From contig NC_049987.1 of the NCBI RefSeq assembly GCF_000003815.2, positions 20,842,187 through 20,906,186 on the forward strand: a DNA stretch of 64,000 bases. Reading direction: 5' to 3'. Made by a program: the position numbers and the translations under genes. Position 1 is the first letter of the stretch; each line of letters starts with the position of its first letter. Positions 33,226 to 45,888 of this stretch are shown here, in pieces. Origin of the DNA: Branchiostoma floridae (Eukaryota > Chordata > Leptocardii > Amphioxiformes > Branchiostomatidae). The notes under the pieces were generated by a model. That model searched no databases and was not told the origin of the DNA. It saw only the letters and a program-made list of their open reading frames with translations.

Positions 33226-34890
33226 GGTGACCTTTTGACCTTGAGTGAAGGTCGCTGATGTAGAATTCTCTCTCCCCACCCCCCTGTCCTACCACACAAC
33301 ACCGAGTCCTACCCCTACTGATTGTCCTCAGTATCATGGACAGTTTGGTTGAAGTCTTAAACAGTCCAACTTTTTTTTACTTACTTTTTGTTTATATAGA
33401 AAAATAGAGTGCTCTTCTGTATTATAATATAAACAATTTATGGCTTTACACAAAATCTTATTGGCACAGTTCTTTATTATATAATAAAGTCTTAACAGTG
33501 TTCAAGATTTTCCACAAAAATAATAGATTTTAAGGCAGTGAATAAACTCTTAGCAGTCTTTGGCAAAAGTCTGATCCCCTTTGCTTTTTCCCCAGAGTCA
33601 GAATAATGTTCACCCCCCTCCCCAGACCCTAGCACTGCTCCATGGTTCCCCCTCCTCTCAGGCAGCCATAATTGTGAAGGTGACACTGAAAAAAAATGTA
33701 CAAATGAGCCAATTATAAACCCTTTCAGAGAAGGTTAAAAAAAACATCATCTAGGCTCTATCCAGCTCAGTGCAATGAATATGATTGTGCAAATATGTGT
33801 ATTTGTTGTATGGATCTTTGTTTTTATCATGGTATAATTCAAATAATTTTTTTTTAACACCTCAACAGTGATGGGTAGATAAAGGCCTTGGTCATTGGTC
33901 AACAGTGTAACAGTGTTTTTTTTAAATAATTTCTACAACAGAAACAAAGGTTCAAATTATCTCGCTTACAAAGGTTCATTTTCAACTACATTCTGGGAGG
34001 CGATAATCCACACTGTGTACAAGTACCGTCACAAGTAGGCAAATATATCCACGAATGTTCATACCATAGAACCAATAGTGTAAATGACAAGCTAGACCCT
34101 ATATGTTGATTTATTCATACCTATAGATATCCATATATGTGTGTTTAGTTGTATTGTAAGTAGCTGTTATACGTGTAGACCTTACGAAAGTCGCTGTACT
34201 TTTGTCGTGTCTCAATAAAGATTTGGTATTTCTTGGGTCACCCGCCCACCCCCTGTGCAGAAAAAAAATTATGACACGCCCCTTCCCTATCCACCCCATC
34301 TAGCCCGTTATACATAATAAGGCATGCGAATAGATCGTATCGTGTCAACACTTGATCACGTTTTTTTATTGCCTGCAGGGTGTGACAACAAAGATCTGCC
34401 GTTTCAAAAATCTGCCTGTCTTCACGAGTTGATCACGTTCTGTTCTCATGTAACTTACGCAAACTACCACCCGCCCCCCTCCCACTTTCAAATTGGTTTC
34501 AACAACACTGTATAGTTTAGACGTACAAAATAGCTCAAATACCCATTCATTCGTCTTGATTATATTAAAGACCAGAGAGTATGATAGGCTAACAAGGGTA
34601 TAGGGGCTAAGTTGACAGCACAGATATGCCACGTATGCGGGCACCGCTTTCAGACACTATCGATTCCGGATGGAACTTCAGAGGGCCGGCTCAAGTAGCG
34701 GCAAAAAATACGCTGTAAAAGCAAAAGACGAGGATATTTTTGAACCAGCTTCAACTCACCCAAGTCTAGCTGAAAGAAGGCCCAGTGGGTGCAGAGAAAA
34801 CGGTGAAAGCGGACAGAAAACCGGAGAAATTTGCAGACATAGCTGATTTGCACGACATTTCACAACCACAGACCGCCATTTTGGACAAAC
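33226..34890 (-). promoter_or_regulatory. IBTK 5' leader and promoter region
   Basis: A good acceptor (CTACATCAG|CGACC) on the minus strand puts the start-codon exon from 33254. Upstream, AAAATGGCGGTC (complement of 34873-34884, GACCGCCATTTT) fits a YY1 site in gene orientation, often just downstream of transcription start. A donor-like CTTGG|GTGAGT with exon edge near 34760 would define a non-coding first exon of ~110 bp. The interval otherwise holds no gene. Confidence 0.45.
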
Positions 34891-36005
34891 AAGGGGATTA
34901 TGTAACATTAGATTTCATTGGTCAACATTTTCCTTGATAGCCAATCAGAGGCTGGCTTTTTGGTCCCCCACTGATTGTTTGCAAGTAGCTGTACAATCGC
35001 TAGATGTCACTGCGTGAAACTTATCTCTCGGTCTTTGACCTTGACACACTTTACAAACAGATAACTTGCATTCGAAATTCGTGGCTTTTTCTGTCCCAAT
35101 TATTAGATTGCCATCTATAGTCGCGTTCCCGAACTAACAGAAAATGATAATAGTCATTCGTTCAAGTGACAAATGGTCGATAGCCACAATATGAAAACAT
35201 CAAAGCCACAATCAGTTGGTCTCTATTTATTTTTTTTCTTTCGGTCAAATATCTCATAATGATATGCATGTGATAAAAAAATAAATGAAATAACGGTTAA
35301 TACATGGTTCAAATGGACGTTTCCTTTCCTTCAGGATGATCCGATCACACTGCCGAGTACTCAACATTATTACTTGAAGACTCGTACTTCAACCACCAAA
35401 TATTGCATGTAGGAACAAAGTACATGAATGCACATTACTCCATTAAGTACCTGCTTCCTTCCTTCCTTATGCGTAATGCAGCATCTGTCAATAAAACGTT
35501 AACGCAAACCACCTGAAACCCTACGTGTTGTATAATTAACTAGCCTGGTATTCAGTCTATATTTCAACTCCGATGTTGTCTCTTCTCCGCAGAGTATTCG
35601 GCCAGAAAACGGTCGGAGGAACGAACCGGAGATAGAATAGCAGCATGATACCAAGCTGTTGTGTACCATAAACTATTTAACAGCCAGGAAACTATAAATA
35701 CATGTAACGTTATCTAACGTTATATGTTACATATTTGTAACATGTATCTCCTCATTTACAAATATGTGGTGCTTTACTTGACAGTTTTATTCAAATATAC
35801 AAGTATTGGATTTTAATGTGTTTATCATGTGTTCTATATGTATGTACTGGACAGAGATTGTGATTGATACAGAATTCAGCGTCTTGCTGCAGGACGTCTT
35901 GCTCAATTCCCTACGGTAAGACCTCCCTGTCCTTATCCTATCGTGAATAAACCATTCCTTCATTTTTAACTTTTAACTGTTTTCGTCATGTTCGTTGTAA
36001 CACAA
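34891..36005. other. Spacer without recognised gene; MITE copy at 35541-35657
   Basis: AT-rich, no supported open frame. It contains the third, most diverged TAGCCTGGTATTCAG MITE (35541-35657) and short ATGTAACGTTATCTAACG-type repeats near 35700-35750. Nothing else recognised. Confidence 0.6.
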
Positions 36006-37255
36006 TGAATCTTGAAATCTTGAAATCTTTATTAACATACCACGTTGCAGACATTTAGTTATGTCTGAATTGTGTAGGTATTTACATGTGCTCCTCCGAG
36101 GAGAAATACACTATAAGTTAAGTACATCAATTTAAAAAGACAGCATAGTTCAAAATCTTAATTGCTAACAATACGATTTGTATCACGAATAAGGGACGAT
36201 TGGTCTTAGACTACATATCACAATCAAGACAGGTGTTCGGTCATTATAGACTGACGTGCACAATATAATAGTCGATATAACTTGTTCAAAAAATGTGTTC
36301 AAAAGACACTCAATTCGTTCAAAAGTCACTCAGGGATCAGGCCATACTTGTTAATCAGTTGGCACATGTACGGTATTGGCGAGTTTCTATATCTGTTGGT
36401 TCGTGCTGCTGGGCAATCTAACTTCTCACTGTTTCTGGTAGTGCGGCCAGTTATCTGAAATCTTTGCGGAGGTAGCCAGTCTCTGTACTCAGATTTCAAG
36501 AGTGACTTAGCAAACTTAACACATAACAGTTCCCTTCTCTCGGATAGCCGTGACAGTCCTAGCCGTTGGAGTGCATGGTCGTATCCTACGTAGGAGTCAC
36601 CTAGAATAATGCGGCACGCCCGTCTTTGGATCCGCTCAAGGCTTCGTTCCTGGGTTTTAGTGAGACCGGGGGACCAGGCAGGAGCTGCATACTCCAGGAT
36701 AGGTCTGATATATCCTGTGTAGATGGTGGTGAGGTCACTATGGGAGAAGTTAAACCTTTTGAGTCGTTTAAGGAAGTACAGCTTCTTAGCTGCTCTCCCC
36801 TCCATGTAGTTCACTTGTTTGTCCCAGCGTAGGTTGTTTTGGACAAACACACCAAGCAGTTTCAAGCTAGGGACTGCGGACAGAGACACATCACCTATTT
36901 GTAGCGATGGCAGCAATGGGGGATTCCGGCTAAAGTAGACATGCATGACCATACACTTCCCACTGTTCAAGAGCATATGGTTAGTTTTAGACCAGGAGTT
37001 TAACTCATCCAGATCGCTTTGTAGAGTAGATGCCTGGTGTAGGGTTCTAGTTTCTAACATGTTCATATCGTCAACATATTTCCATACAGAACTGTTGGCG
37101 TCATTGCAGGCATCATCAATTAAGACGAGGAAAAGTATTGGTCCCAACAGAGTGCCTTGTGCAACTCCGCACGACAGATACTCCCATCCGGACAGAGACC
37201 CTCGGTAGCGTACAACTTGCCGTCTGTTGGTGATAAAGTCACTACATGTACATGT
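36006..37255 (-). mobile_element. 5'-truncated LINE (non-LTR retrotransposon) reverse transcriptase fragment
   Basis: An open frame of ~300 codons ending at 36326 encodes the C-terminal half of a LINE reverse transcriptase. Visible are GVAQGTLLGPILF, the catalytic box YVDD (KYVDDMNML), LKLLGVFVQNNLRWDKQV, and the thumb-like region YTGYIRPILEYAAPAWSPGL typical of the Jockey/CR1/L2 group. The 5' limit is near 37255, where coding similarity ends at FITNRRQVV. The minus-strand 3' end is a short (AAGATTTC)n tail at ~36010-36030, as in CR1/L2-type elements. The frame is still open, so the insertion is fairly recent. It is one dead-on-arrival copy with no endonuclease domain. Confidence 0.9.
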
Positions 37256-37513
37256 AACACAATGTATGTTACATGTATGTAGACTTGAGCACGCTATAAG
37301 CACGCGTGCAACACTAGTTCACATTTTTCCACAGGGTGACAGCGGTGGCTCTAGAGTCCCTCTAACCGCAAACTTTCTAATATTTTATACATTGAAAATA
37401 TTGTAATTTTAAACCACCATCCATCGATTCGATATCCCTAAATTCCGTTTTTAAAAACAAAATATATAGGCTAGGATAAAGGTGAACTAGCGTTATATCC
37501 AGTTATGTTTCCA

Positions 37514-40500
37514 TCACAAGCGCTGATTGTTGAGGAACCTATTGAACATGTCCAGCGCCCTGAGCGGCTGATATCCGGGAACTTCATGGCCGGCGTTCCG
37601 AACGGTGGCGAAGGTCAGCTTATCGTACATCACGCTGTAACCCCCAACCTGTGTGGTGTACAGAAGAAAACAAAGCGAACAAATTACTTCCTTCCAAAGA
37701 AAGAGCAAGAAACCGTACACATATACAACTACGGGATTCATTCTCGTAGTTGTATATGTGTAGGTACACAAGATGGTTAAAAACCCATGTCACACAACAT
37801 AAAGATCACTCGACTGACAGGTCTGCGAACTCAAAATGACATTTTCGGCAGAAATGCGCCCTGTGTTCTCTCCATCAGACAGGTAACCGTATACAGACCT
37901 GCTCGTCGGACGCGGTCCAGGCATGCCAACCCTCCGTCTCGGTAAGCGGCAGCACCCTGAGCCAGGCCCGGGTTCCCGTGACCGGTACGATGGCGTCCAC
38001 GTCCCCGCTGTACACCAGGATACGCAGACCGGCGGAGAACAGCTTCTCGTACACGGGCAGCATGGAGGTGAGCAGGTCCTTACGGGAGTAGTCCACGATG
38101 GTGGAGCAGGGCGTCCATCTGTGCAGAACACAGGAATATATACGTTGTATTAGTAACTGTAATACAGATCGTGCATGCCCACGGAAAGCTAGACCAGAGA
38201 AGAGCTTCACAAAGACGCGCCTGATTGGAAACAAAGGAAATGGGAAAAAATAGGAATCGAAATATCATTGTCACACACCTAAAGCTTTCATGGGGCGGAG
38301 TAGGTCTTTATAATTACTAGCCTTTACTGACCCGGGGAATCCAACCGCCAGTCTCTAGCTACCTAGTCCTATCAAAGAAACGTCCATCTGGTCCCTAGGA
38401 AGATCGACCGACCAACCAATAAATAAGCAAACAACTAGTAATAACAAATTATTAATAGAACTACAAATAGAATTGGCGACAAAGATGGTTACTACTCGTA
38501 CTTGTAAGGCAGCGTGGCGGCGTGAATGGTCGCGATGACGTCAGGCCTGTTCAAGTACTTCTCCATGTAGTCGTCCTCACACGGGTACATCTTCCCCACC
38601 TCCGCCCCCAGCCTGTGCTGAGCGAACTTCCGTAGGACGGACTCAGAACGGGCAAGCTGGCTCAGGAGCTGCCGCCCGTCCCGGTGTTTCAGGCACACGT
38701 CCACGTAGATGTTGTAGATGTTGATGTTTCCCATCTCGGTGTGAGCTTGACAATACAAGTATAAGTTGTCGTAAAATAAAACGAAAGTCAGCAGTAGAAA
38801 CAAATGCTCCTCGTCAGCCGTCAATTCTATTCTCCTGGATGTAACGTTATGTTGACCTTTATTTATCGCCATTTACTTGTCAAGTTGTAGAGTTTTCGTA
38901 TGCTCCATGCAACTCCGCGTTTCTGCATTGCCCTTCTTTGTTGACAATGAACAGGGGTTGATACAGTACTGTTTTGATTGCAACCGTATTCTGTCCATCT
39001 GCAGCCCCAGTAAAGGGCAGATAGACACCAAAAGCAAGACAGAAAGTAAAGGAAATAAATGCCGAGAAGAAACTGATGTCACGAGATGCTTCATCTAAAT
39101 CATCAAGTCTTACCTTCTGCCAGCAACAGCTCGCACTCATCTTTCAGACGACCTGGTGATGAGGACAGCAGCGCCTGCTTCTCATTGGCCAGCAGCGGCC
39201 CGATGTTGCTATAGTTACAGGCCTTGTTGATGTTGTTGTAGGTCCTGTCGGAGATGAGGGCGTGGCTCCACCAGAAAAACGCGGCACCGGCGTTATCAAG
39301 GGGAGGGTCCGTCCACGCGTTACCCACCATGAACCCTGGGAATTTGTCAAAATTCATAAAATTTCACCTTAAAATTGCACAGATGCACATTTTCTTCCAG
39401 TGCAACATTGTTTACCAGACTGGTATTTTTCTGAGCATATTCAAACTTATTTTGTGTCGTATTCTAATTTTCATGATTATCATTACAGTACTGTGTACTG
39501 CGTCTTAGCAAACTTAGTAAACTTTTTTTTCTGTTTTGTTACCGTGGTGCTGCTGTCAAAATATGCAGTAATTCTACTTCCATTACGTCTACGTGCTTCT
39601 TTGATATCATAATAAGAATAATAATAACCTGCCAAGTTGATACTGCCGGGTTTCTCGGTGTTATAATCCACGATGTGGCTGGCTAGGTTTGGGACGTAGT
39701 GCCCGGCGTACGACTCTCCCGTGATCCAAAACTTGTTCTTCTTGAACTGCGGATATTTCTCCAAGAACTTCAACATAAAGTTGAGACTGTCTTGAGCAGT
39801 CTGGCAGTCGCCTGTGGTGTAGTCGGATGTCGTGTCGGAGTAGGAGAACCCCACCCCGCTCGGCGACTCCAGGAAAATGACGCTGGCATTCCTGTTCCAG
39901 GAATACGGGTTCAGGTCCAGCGTTTTGCCGTCCTTGTTGGGGGAAAACGGTCCGTTCTCCTCAAATAAACCGTTAAAGGAAGAACAGCCTGGTCCTCCGT
40001 TGAGCCAAAGTACCTGGAGCGGAAGATTTTAACACTGGTAGATGTTGTCATATCACATGATGTAACCCATTTAATCACATGATGTAACCCGTAATCCTGG
40101 AGTGGCCTTCGCTTCGAGTCACACCTTCTAGATCCTTCTACGGTAATGACCTTCGGGTCAGAAGCAAGCAGTATGTGGTAACCAATAAAGTAACAAGAAA
40201 AAGGAAAAAAAAAATAGGAATCGAAAAAAATCTTACTGACCGAGGTAGCATGTGGCGGCGTATTCACCTTTGAGTTTCCGAATGATCCAAAAGCGTTTGC
40301 TCGCAATCGTCGGCGGTTCGAAATCTAGGATCTGTAACGTTACTTTTAAAGGAAAAATGTTATAGGGTGATATTTTTTCCTGCTTACTTAAGTTTAAGCC
40401 TGAAAAGTGACGTCAACCAGATCAGAGACTGGTTTAAACATATGGAAATACATCGTCAATAGATCATCTGTTGTGCAATGAAGCCAGCTATCAATTCTTT

Positions 40501-40841
40501 ACCAAACTGCAGGTGACCAATCGTTCAACGACCCAGATCTTAGGCCGGTGAAGCACTGTCACAAACCATACATGTCATCTTCCACCCTTTATGCCTCATG
40601 GGCAGTATCTTCTTACCAGTGGGTCTCGTTCCGGGTCGCTTTGGGACTCCACGAACCAGTAGAACAGTCTCCGTCCATGGGACTCGTTCACTGTGATGTA
40701 ACCGGCGTACTGAGAGAACGGGAGCGTCGCGTTCAGTCCCGGCAGCGACTCGATCTTGTCAGAATCCGTTTCGGGACGGGACAGAGACTGCCCGGGACAT
40801 ATCACAATAAATACGACGAGAAGACATACGTAAGGACACAT
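37514..40841 (-). CDS. Serine carboxypeptidase (peptidase family S10), cathepsin A / plant SCP-like
   Basis: Secreted or lysosomal enzyme that removes C-terminal residues from peptides. Six exons join in phase: 40617-40841, 39629-40013, 39114-39335, 38502-38745, 37899-38118, 37514-37648 (476 aa, normal for S10). The start at 40841 was chosen because it puts the hydrophobic signal peptide ([16 protein letters not shown]) at the N-terminus; an in-frame ATG 17 codons upstream would bury it. Seen: [11 protein letters not shown] oxyanion/substrate motif (~77-87), [11 protein letters not shown], catalytic Ser176 in GESYAG, the GDVDAIVP segment (~397-404) holding the catalytic Asp, and His453 in [10 protein letters not shown]. 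The central stretch ([18 protein letters not shown]) looks closer to plant-type SCPs than to vertebrate cathepsin A. It lies head-to-head with SNAP29. Substrate is unknown. Confidence 0.94.
37714..37764. repeat. Near-perfect hairpin in intron 5 of the carboxypeptidase
   Basis: ACACATATACAACTACG (from 37717) is exactly inverted as CGTAGTTGTATATGTGT (to ~37761) around an ~11-bp loop. The arms are 17 bp. It is probably a small transposon remnant and has no coding content. Confidence 0.8.
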
Positions 40842-41184
40842 CTTTACGTGAGACTGCGCCCGTAGAAGCTCAAATGGACCTTTTATGTACAATCACGCTT
40901 GCGTCACGTGTTACTAACAAGTGCCTCGTGCTTTACTGGGTTAGTCCACTTATCATTACATGTAAATATAAATTTACAGATACAAACCACTAAATGCTCA
41001 TTTTTACTCCATTTTCAATATTGAATGAGTTATTACACGTTATGTCTTAGTTTCAAGATGATAGCCATACCATGATATAATCGTAGAAAGCTCTGATAAT
41101 AAATATACTCCTCCCCTTTCAAGAATGGTTTATTCCGTTCGTTGACCCGTTGTTTCCCAATGACGTCACTTCCCAGTTGAGAAG
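40842..41184. promoter_or_regulatory. Head-to-head promoter of carboxypeptidase and SNAP29, with CLEAR-like E-box and CRE
   Basis: The two start codons are divergent with 343 bp between them. Seen: GTCACGTGT at 40903-40911 (E-box core TCACGTG, eight of ten positions of the lysosomal CLEAR consensus GTCACGTGAC), and a full palindromic CRE TGACGTCA at 41161-41168 followed by an ETS-like ACTTCC, 16 bp before the SNAP29 ATG. Shared regulation is inferred from spacing and motifs only. Confidence 0.6.
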
Positions 41185-42800
41185 ATGGCGTACGGAGGAG
41201 GAACGTTCGACAAAACCAACCCTTTTGCGGACGACGATGACGACCTAAACGGCGAGGATGGGGACGATGGAGGCTGGGACTTGATGCGAGACGAGCTAGC
41301 CACCCGCCAGGGTAATATTTCCCGGAGTACACAGCGCTGCCTGGGCGCTATCGCCGAGTCCGAAAGGTGAGTTCCGCTCTTTTGTGGCGTATTTTCGGGT
41401 TCTTGTACTTCCGGTATAATTTGCCGCCATGTATGGACGTTTTTGGAAGAGGTCATAAAGCCATTGGTCTACGTAACAGAACCTACTACAGACAGGGATA
41501 AAACAAGGTGCTGCGTCGATAGCATATGTCCCAAAATTGATGTTCAGCTTCAAATTAGATGGTTTATCTTTCCTTCAACAAAACAGACCAACTTCCCATC
41601 ACATAATTTGTGATGACGTCAGATCAAGATGATGATGAAGCAAGGACAAATTAAGGCATGATCACATCAAACATTTCATTTGAATTTTCACGGTGCAGAG
41701 TATGGTAGGAGTGTGAAAAAATAGCAAATTTTGATAAAAGCAAAATCGATCATTTCTGCAACATGTGTGTTTTCAAATAAAAACTCATCTGTGTTGGTAG
41801 AATCCATAGTTTGTGAGGGGTGTGAAGGAGGCAGTTTACATCAGGGCCCATCAACCCTTTCTGAACCATGACAGTGGTAGATTCCATTTTCTGTCTTCCT
41901 GCCACCTTTGATTCACTCGTGATGTCATCACACTTCCGGTTTCCAGAAAGTCAAGACAGTGAATCAGACATCTGATAAAGATTGGCAAGATTGACTGGTG
42001 AGACATGTAGTGTTCCCTTCTTTTTTTAACAAAATTCAGATTGTACAACTATAAATTTGTGTGTTTTACTTCCCCAGAGTGGGCGTGGCCACAGCAGAGG
42101 AGCTTCTCCACCAGCGAGAGCAGCTGGAGAGAACTGAGAAGAACCTGGACAAGATAAACAAAGACTTGGACGTTTCTCAGAGACACATCACGTCCATCAA
42201 GTCCATGTGGGGCGGGGTCATCAACTTCTTCAAGAAAAAACCTGAGGAGCCCCCACCAGTGGCAGCAGAACAGGAGACGAAAGGTGCGGCCAAACCTAGA
42301 AAATGTCTCATTTCTGGTATAAAATTGTAGATGAAGAACAACCTTGTTTTTATTATACATTTTCAGGCCTCATTACATGCAGCATATTGCTTGCACTATA
42401 CTTCTTGTAAGCATTCTATAGTCTAGGTTACATTTTGTTTCATTTCTAAAATTAGATATGCTTTGTCCCAACAGTCCAGGCTGCCCCTAAGCTCAGACAA
42501 GCCATGGAGGTATCGCAGAACCAGCCCAGGCCCGCCGGAGAACACCCAGCACTGCAGCTACGTGACGAGAGTCGCTACGCACGTGGATCCTCACAGAGCT
42601 TTCAGAAATGGAACGCGGAGTTTGAAGACGGCCTGGATGACATGTCAACCGGTCTGGGGACCCTCAAGTCACTGGCCCTTGGTCTGAATGAAGAGATTAC
42701 AGAGCAAAACGCGATGCTGGACAGATTAGGGGACAAGACGGACAAGTCGGAGTTTAGAATCCATGGTACAAACAAGGAGATGAGAAACATGCTCAAATGA
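41185..42800 (+). CDS. SNAP29: SNAP29, Qbc-SNARE for autophagosome/endosome-lysosome fusion
   Basis: SNAP29 pairs with syntaxin 17 and VAMP8 to fuse autophagosomes with lysosomes and acts in other membrane fusions. Three exons join in phase: 41185-41366, 42078-42283, 42475-42800 (237 aa; human 258). Seen: an N-terminal NPF motif (12-14), which binds EH-domain proteins in the family; an acidic DDDDD run; a first SNARE helix (~45-110; [20 protein letters not shown]); the conserved KSMWGG motif after it; and a C-terminal second SNARE helix ending NKEMRNMLK. There is no cysteine palmitoylation cluster, as expected for SNAP29 rather than SNAP25/23. A CRE lies just before the start codon. Confidence 0.95.
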
Positions 42801-43224
42801 TAGAACTTTGTATGCCCAGCTTAATTGTATAGAACGTCCTGTTATTCTTTGAATGAAAAACTGGTAATACCTTGTTATGGAGGTAGACGTCCAGGTACTA
42901 ACTAGTAATAAGATATGTCGGATAGCAGTTACTCAAGCAACTGGATATACTTTTGGAAATGGTCAAGAGATTTCAGGTAGTATTCACTACCCTTCCTCGT
43001 GTTGTAACTGCTATTTGGTTTAAGAATAGGAAATATCTGTGTTACAACAAGGTGCAAAGTCTAATGTTATCTTTGCAAACTCTCTCATAATATACGTAAG
43101 CTGTACTTGGTGTCAATGGCAAGGAATGATAGCATTCTTGTGTTAGATGTAACTTAAACTTTTAAACTTTACCTTCCTTAGAATGAGATTCAAGTTGTAG
43201 ATGATCCTGGTAGTTGTGAGGTTC

Positions 43225-43230
43225 AATAAA
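43225..43230 (+). terminator. Candidate poly(A) signal of SNAP29
   Basis: AATAAA about 425 bp after the stop codon, the first clear signal in the 3' flank. A GTGTGTGTTGTTGC stretch about 60 bp later could serve as the downstream element. Confidence 0.5.
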
Positions 43231-44439
43231 ATGCCTGCAAAAGTATATAAAGACTAGAGGTAAATGTGAAGAGATGGATTCAAGATGTAACGTGTGTGTT
43301 GTTGCTTCATGAGGTGGTTTTAGTGTTAGTTTTTATTTTCTGTTAAGTCAGTGTGTAGCCTGGGTATCACGCTAATGGTTGCAAGTGTATGGAGCCCTGG
43401 TAGAAATAGGATGGTACCAAAGCTAGTGAGTGTGTACCTTTTGACAATCTTTACTTGTCTTGCCATTTTTTGGTCAGCTCTATAGCTTTAAGTTATTCTG
43501 GTGGTTCCTGAACTCAAACTAACTTATGGAAGGGAATTTCAGTTAAGACTTAAGATAACTATAAAAAGTATTTCTAATCCTAATTTTTCCACTTGGTTAA
43601 CTCAGTAACTAAACTAAACAACCTCAGCAGCTGAATATCAAAATAAGACATGAATAAATCAATAGTGTCACCAATGCTGCTATCTGCATGTATGTTCTTA
43701 TAAGCCATGCAAGAATCTGTTTGTGGTCATTTGAGCTATTTTTTATTCATTTTTTTCACAGTATCTCAATATCAAATGAATGTTGATTTAATTTGTTGGT
43801 ATGTTAACGTTACTGCCAGAAAGAAATACAAAATAGCAAATAATTGAGTTCTTGATTTGCCTTTTGTTAGATGGAGGAATGAGTAACATTAAAGCCAATC
43901 AAATGTCATCTGTTAAAGGTACATTTGTTTGCCTTTCATTGGTAAAATGACTGAACAAATGCCTTCTCAACTTTAATCTAAACCTGTATGGATTACCTAA
44001 TATAAGAGTGACATTCTTTCTTTACTGCAAAGTGAATGCTTTGGTTTTATTCTAAATACATACATCTTAATGGTTTTATTCTAAATACATACATCTTAAT
44101 ACCTTTTTGAACAGTAAATTTAACTTATGAAATGGCATATCAAAGCAACAAATAACGTTAAGTTCTTTCAACTGGAAGTCAACCATAATTTGTAAACTTG
44201 TCTACATGAAGTCACGTATTGAATTATAGTGACAACAAAATGGTGATTTGAGAGACAACTTTGCTACGGTTAAGTAAGGGTGTTATGCGTCCTTGGTACA
44301 ATTATAGATGTGCAAACTTTTTGGTTTAGTTGTTTGGATGGCAACGTCCTTGAGGTGGTGCCAAAAAATGGTGTGACTTCCCTACAGAACATGCGCAGTA
44401 AGAAATCCCGTGGTTTCTCGCTTCCAATGGTCACGTGTC

Positions 44440-44580
44440 GCGAGGTTTGGGCGCCATTTTGAATGTAATTTTTGTTTTTCCAAATTTGCAACTTCGCGTC
44501 GGTTTATTGCTCGTTGTGATGAATTGAGGAGCTTCAGAGCGCCCACATGTGACTAAACTGGAAGATCAGGTATTTATACA
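44440..44580 (+). promoter_or_regulatory. Candidate TAB promoter / non-coding first exon
   Basis: GGGCGCCATTTTGAATG (~44448) resembles a YY1-type promoter element next to CACGTGTCGCGAGG. A donor-like GATCAG|GTATTT follows at ~44570. The coding exon is preceded by an acceptor at 49519 (CATTCCCAG|TTGCACC), so a leader intron of about 5 kb is likely. The pairing of this donor with that acceptor is guesswork. Confidence 0.3.
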
Positions 44581-45888
44581 CAAGTTGCGATCTTTTATTA
44601 GAGTGTGATTTCCACGGATTTGTTGCAAATCGGCGTGGATCGGGGGGAGGTACCTGCTAGAGATTGCCCCACTTCTGCATGTTGCACAAACCAATCAAGT
44701 TTCGCAACGTTTTCTTCTCGTATGTCTCAACTTTCACTTCTTTCACCTCGCCGATCGAACCAACTTTTCCTTTCACGAAAACGAACTCACAGCCAATTGA
44801 TAAACACAATCAAGTCTCTGTTTAGATAGCTATCATAACGTTATGTTTCTCCAAATGGTGCATGACTTGGCTAAACTAGAATGAAAATGTATCAAATTGC
44901 ACGTTACACATAAACTTCACTGACTTATCATCATACTTGGAGTTCCCATTTCAAAGAACTGGACTTTCCCGTCGTATTCACAAAGGCGTAATCGGAAATT
45001 TCCTGTCCCGAGTGGTGCATGCTACTGCTAGGGGAACTCCCCTGTACGTTGTGTGTGTATGGGTAGGCGAAGCGGTTTACATTTTTTGCGGTCTGGTGAT
45101 CTCGTGATCGCCTCCCCCGCCGTACGGTAAATAGTTCCTCCTTCCTTCTCTCCCCTCTCCGCGACTCCAGACCGTCGCTATCGCTGTTTGTTTGTTTGTT
45201 TGTTTGTCTGTGTGTATACTAAGGTGTTCCCGAGGTATTGAGTCACCCCCCTCAAGCACGTGTGTCCGGGTGTGTTATTATTTACACGTGCAGGGTGAGG
45301 TGTGAGTCATACCTTATTTTACACCTGTCGGACGGACGCTGTGATCATTGTACGTCATTCAGGTGTAACCTTAAGATCAAATCCTCAGGAATGACAGCCA
45401 CACATTTAGGTAGGAGCAGCTGTTGTTGTTGTTATTTTGTTACATCTTGAGGAATTACTAATCATTAATAATTTTGAGGATACCTCGAGGATGATAATCC
45501 ATACAATCTTCAATCAGAGTAATTATATGTTTCTATAAATAGTTTCATCATGTTGGTGACAGAATAACAAAGCTTGTAATTCACAGCCACATAGCTTGGT
45601 GAACATCTTTGATGATGATGATGGTGATCTGTCATCTTGGCACTAGTAGTTTGTTTGGATTGTGTTCAACATATTAGTTTCTTTTGGTATGCCATTCATA
45701 ATTTATTCCACTTAGCAAGAACCGCGTTTAATAAATTCAGACATTGAAGATCAGCGATGATGGTAAAGCTACCAAAATTTACTTTTTTTGTCATTTCCAA
45801 CCTCAGTCTTTTACTTATCTTTTTTTAGCACAGTTTGAGTAGGTTCCTGCTCTAAAATCAAAGGCAGCATGATTAGAAGTAATATAGA

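Noticed and set aside
33223..33279. Upstream in-frame ATG at 33279 as IBTK start
   Set aside because: The upstream ATG is probably intronic: a good acceptor lies at 33254/33255, and the 33225 ATG has the stronger context and matches the family N-terminus.
37780..38153. Open frames on both strands over carboxypeptidase exon 5
   Set aside because: Shadows of the real exon 37899-38118; the chosen frame is the only one with S10 motifs and matching phases.
40842..40892. Upstream in-frame ATG at 40892 as carboxypeptidase start
   Set aside because: It would push the signal peptide inward by 17 residues; the 40841 start gives a normal secretory N-terminus.
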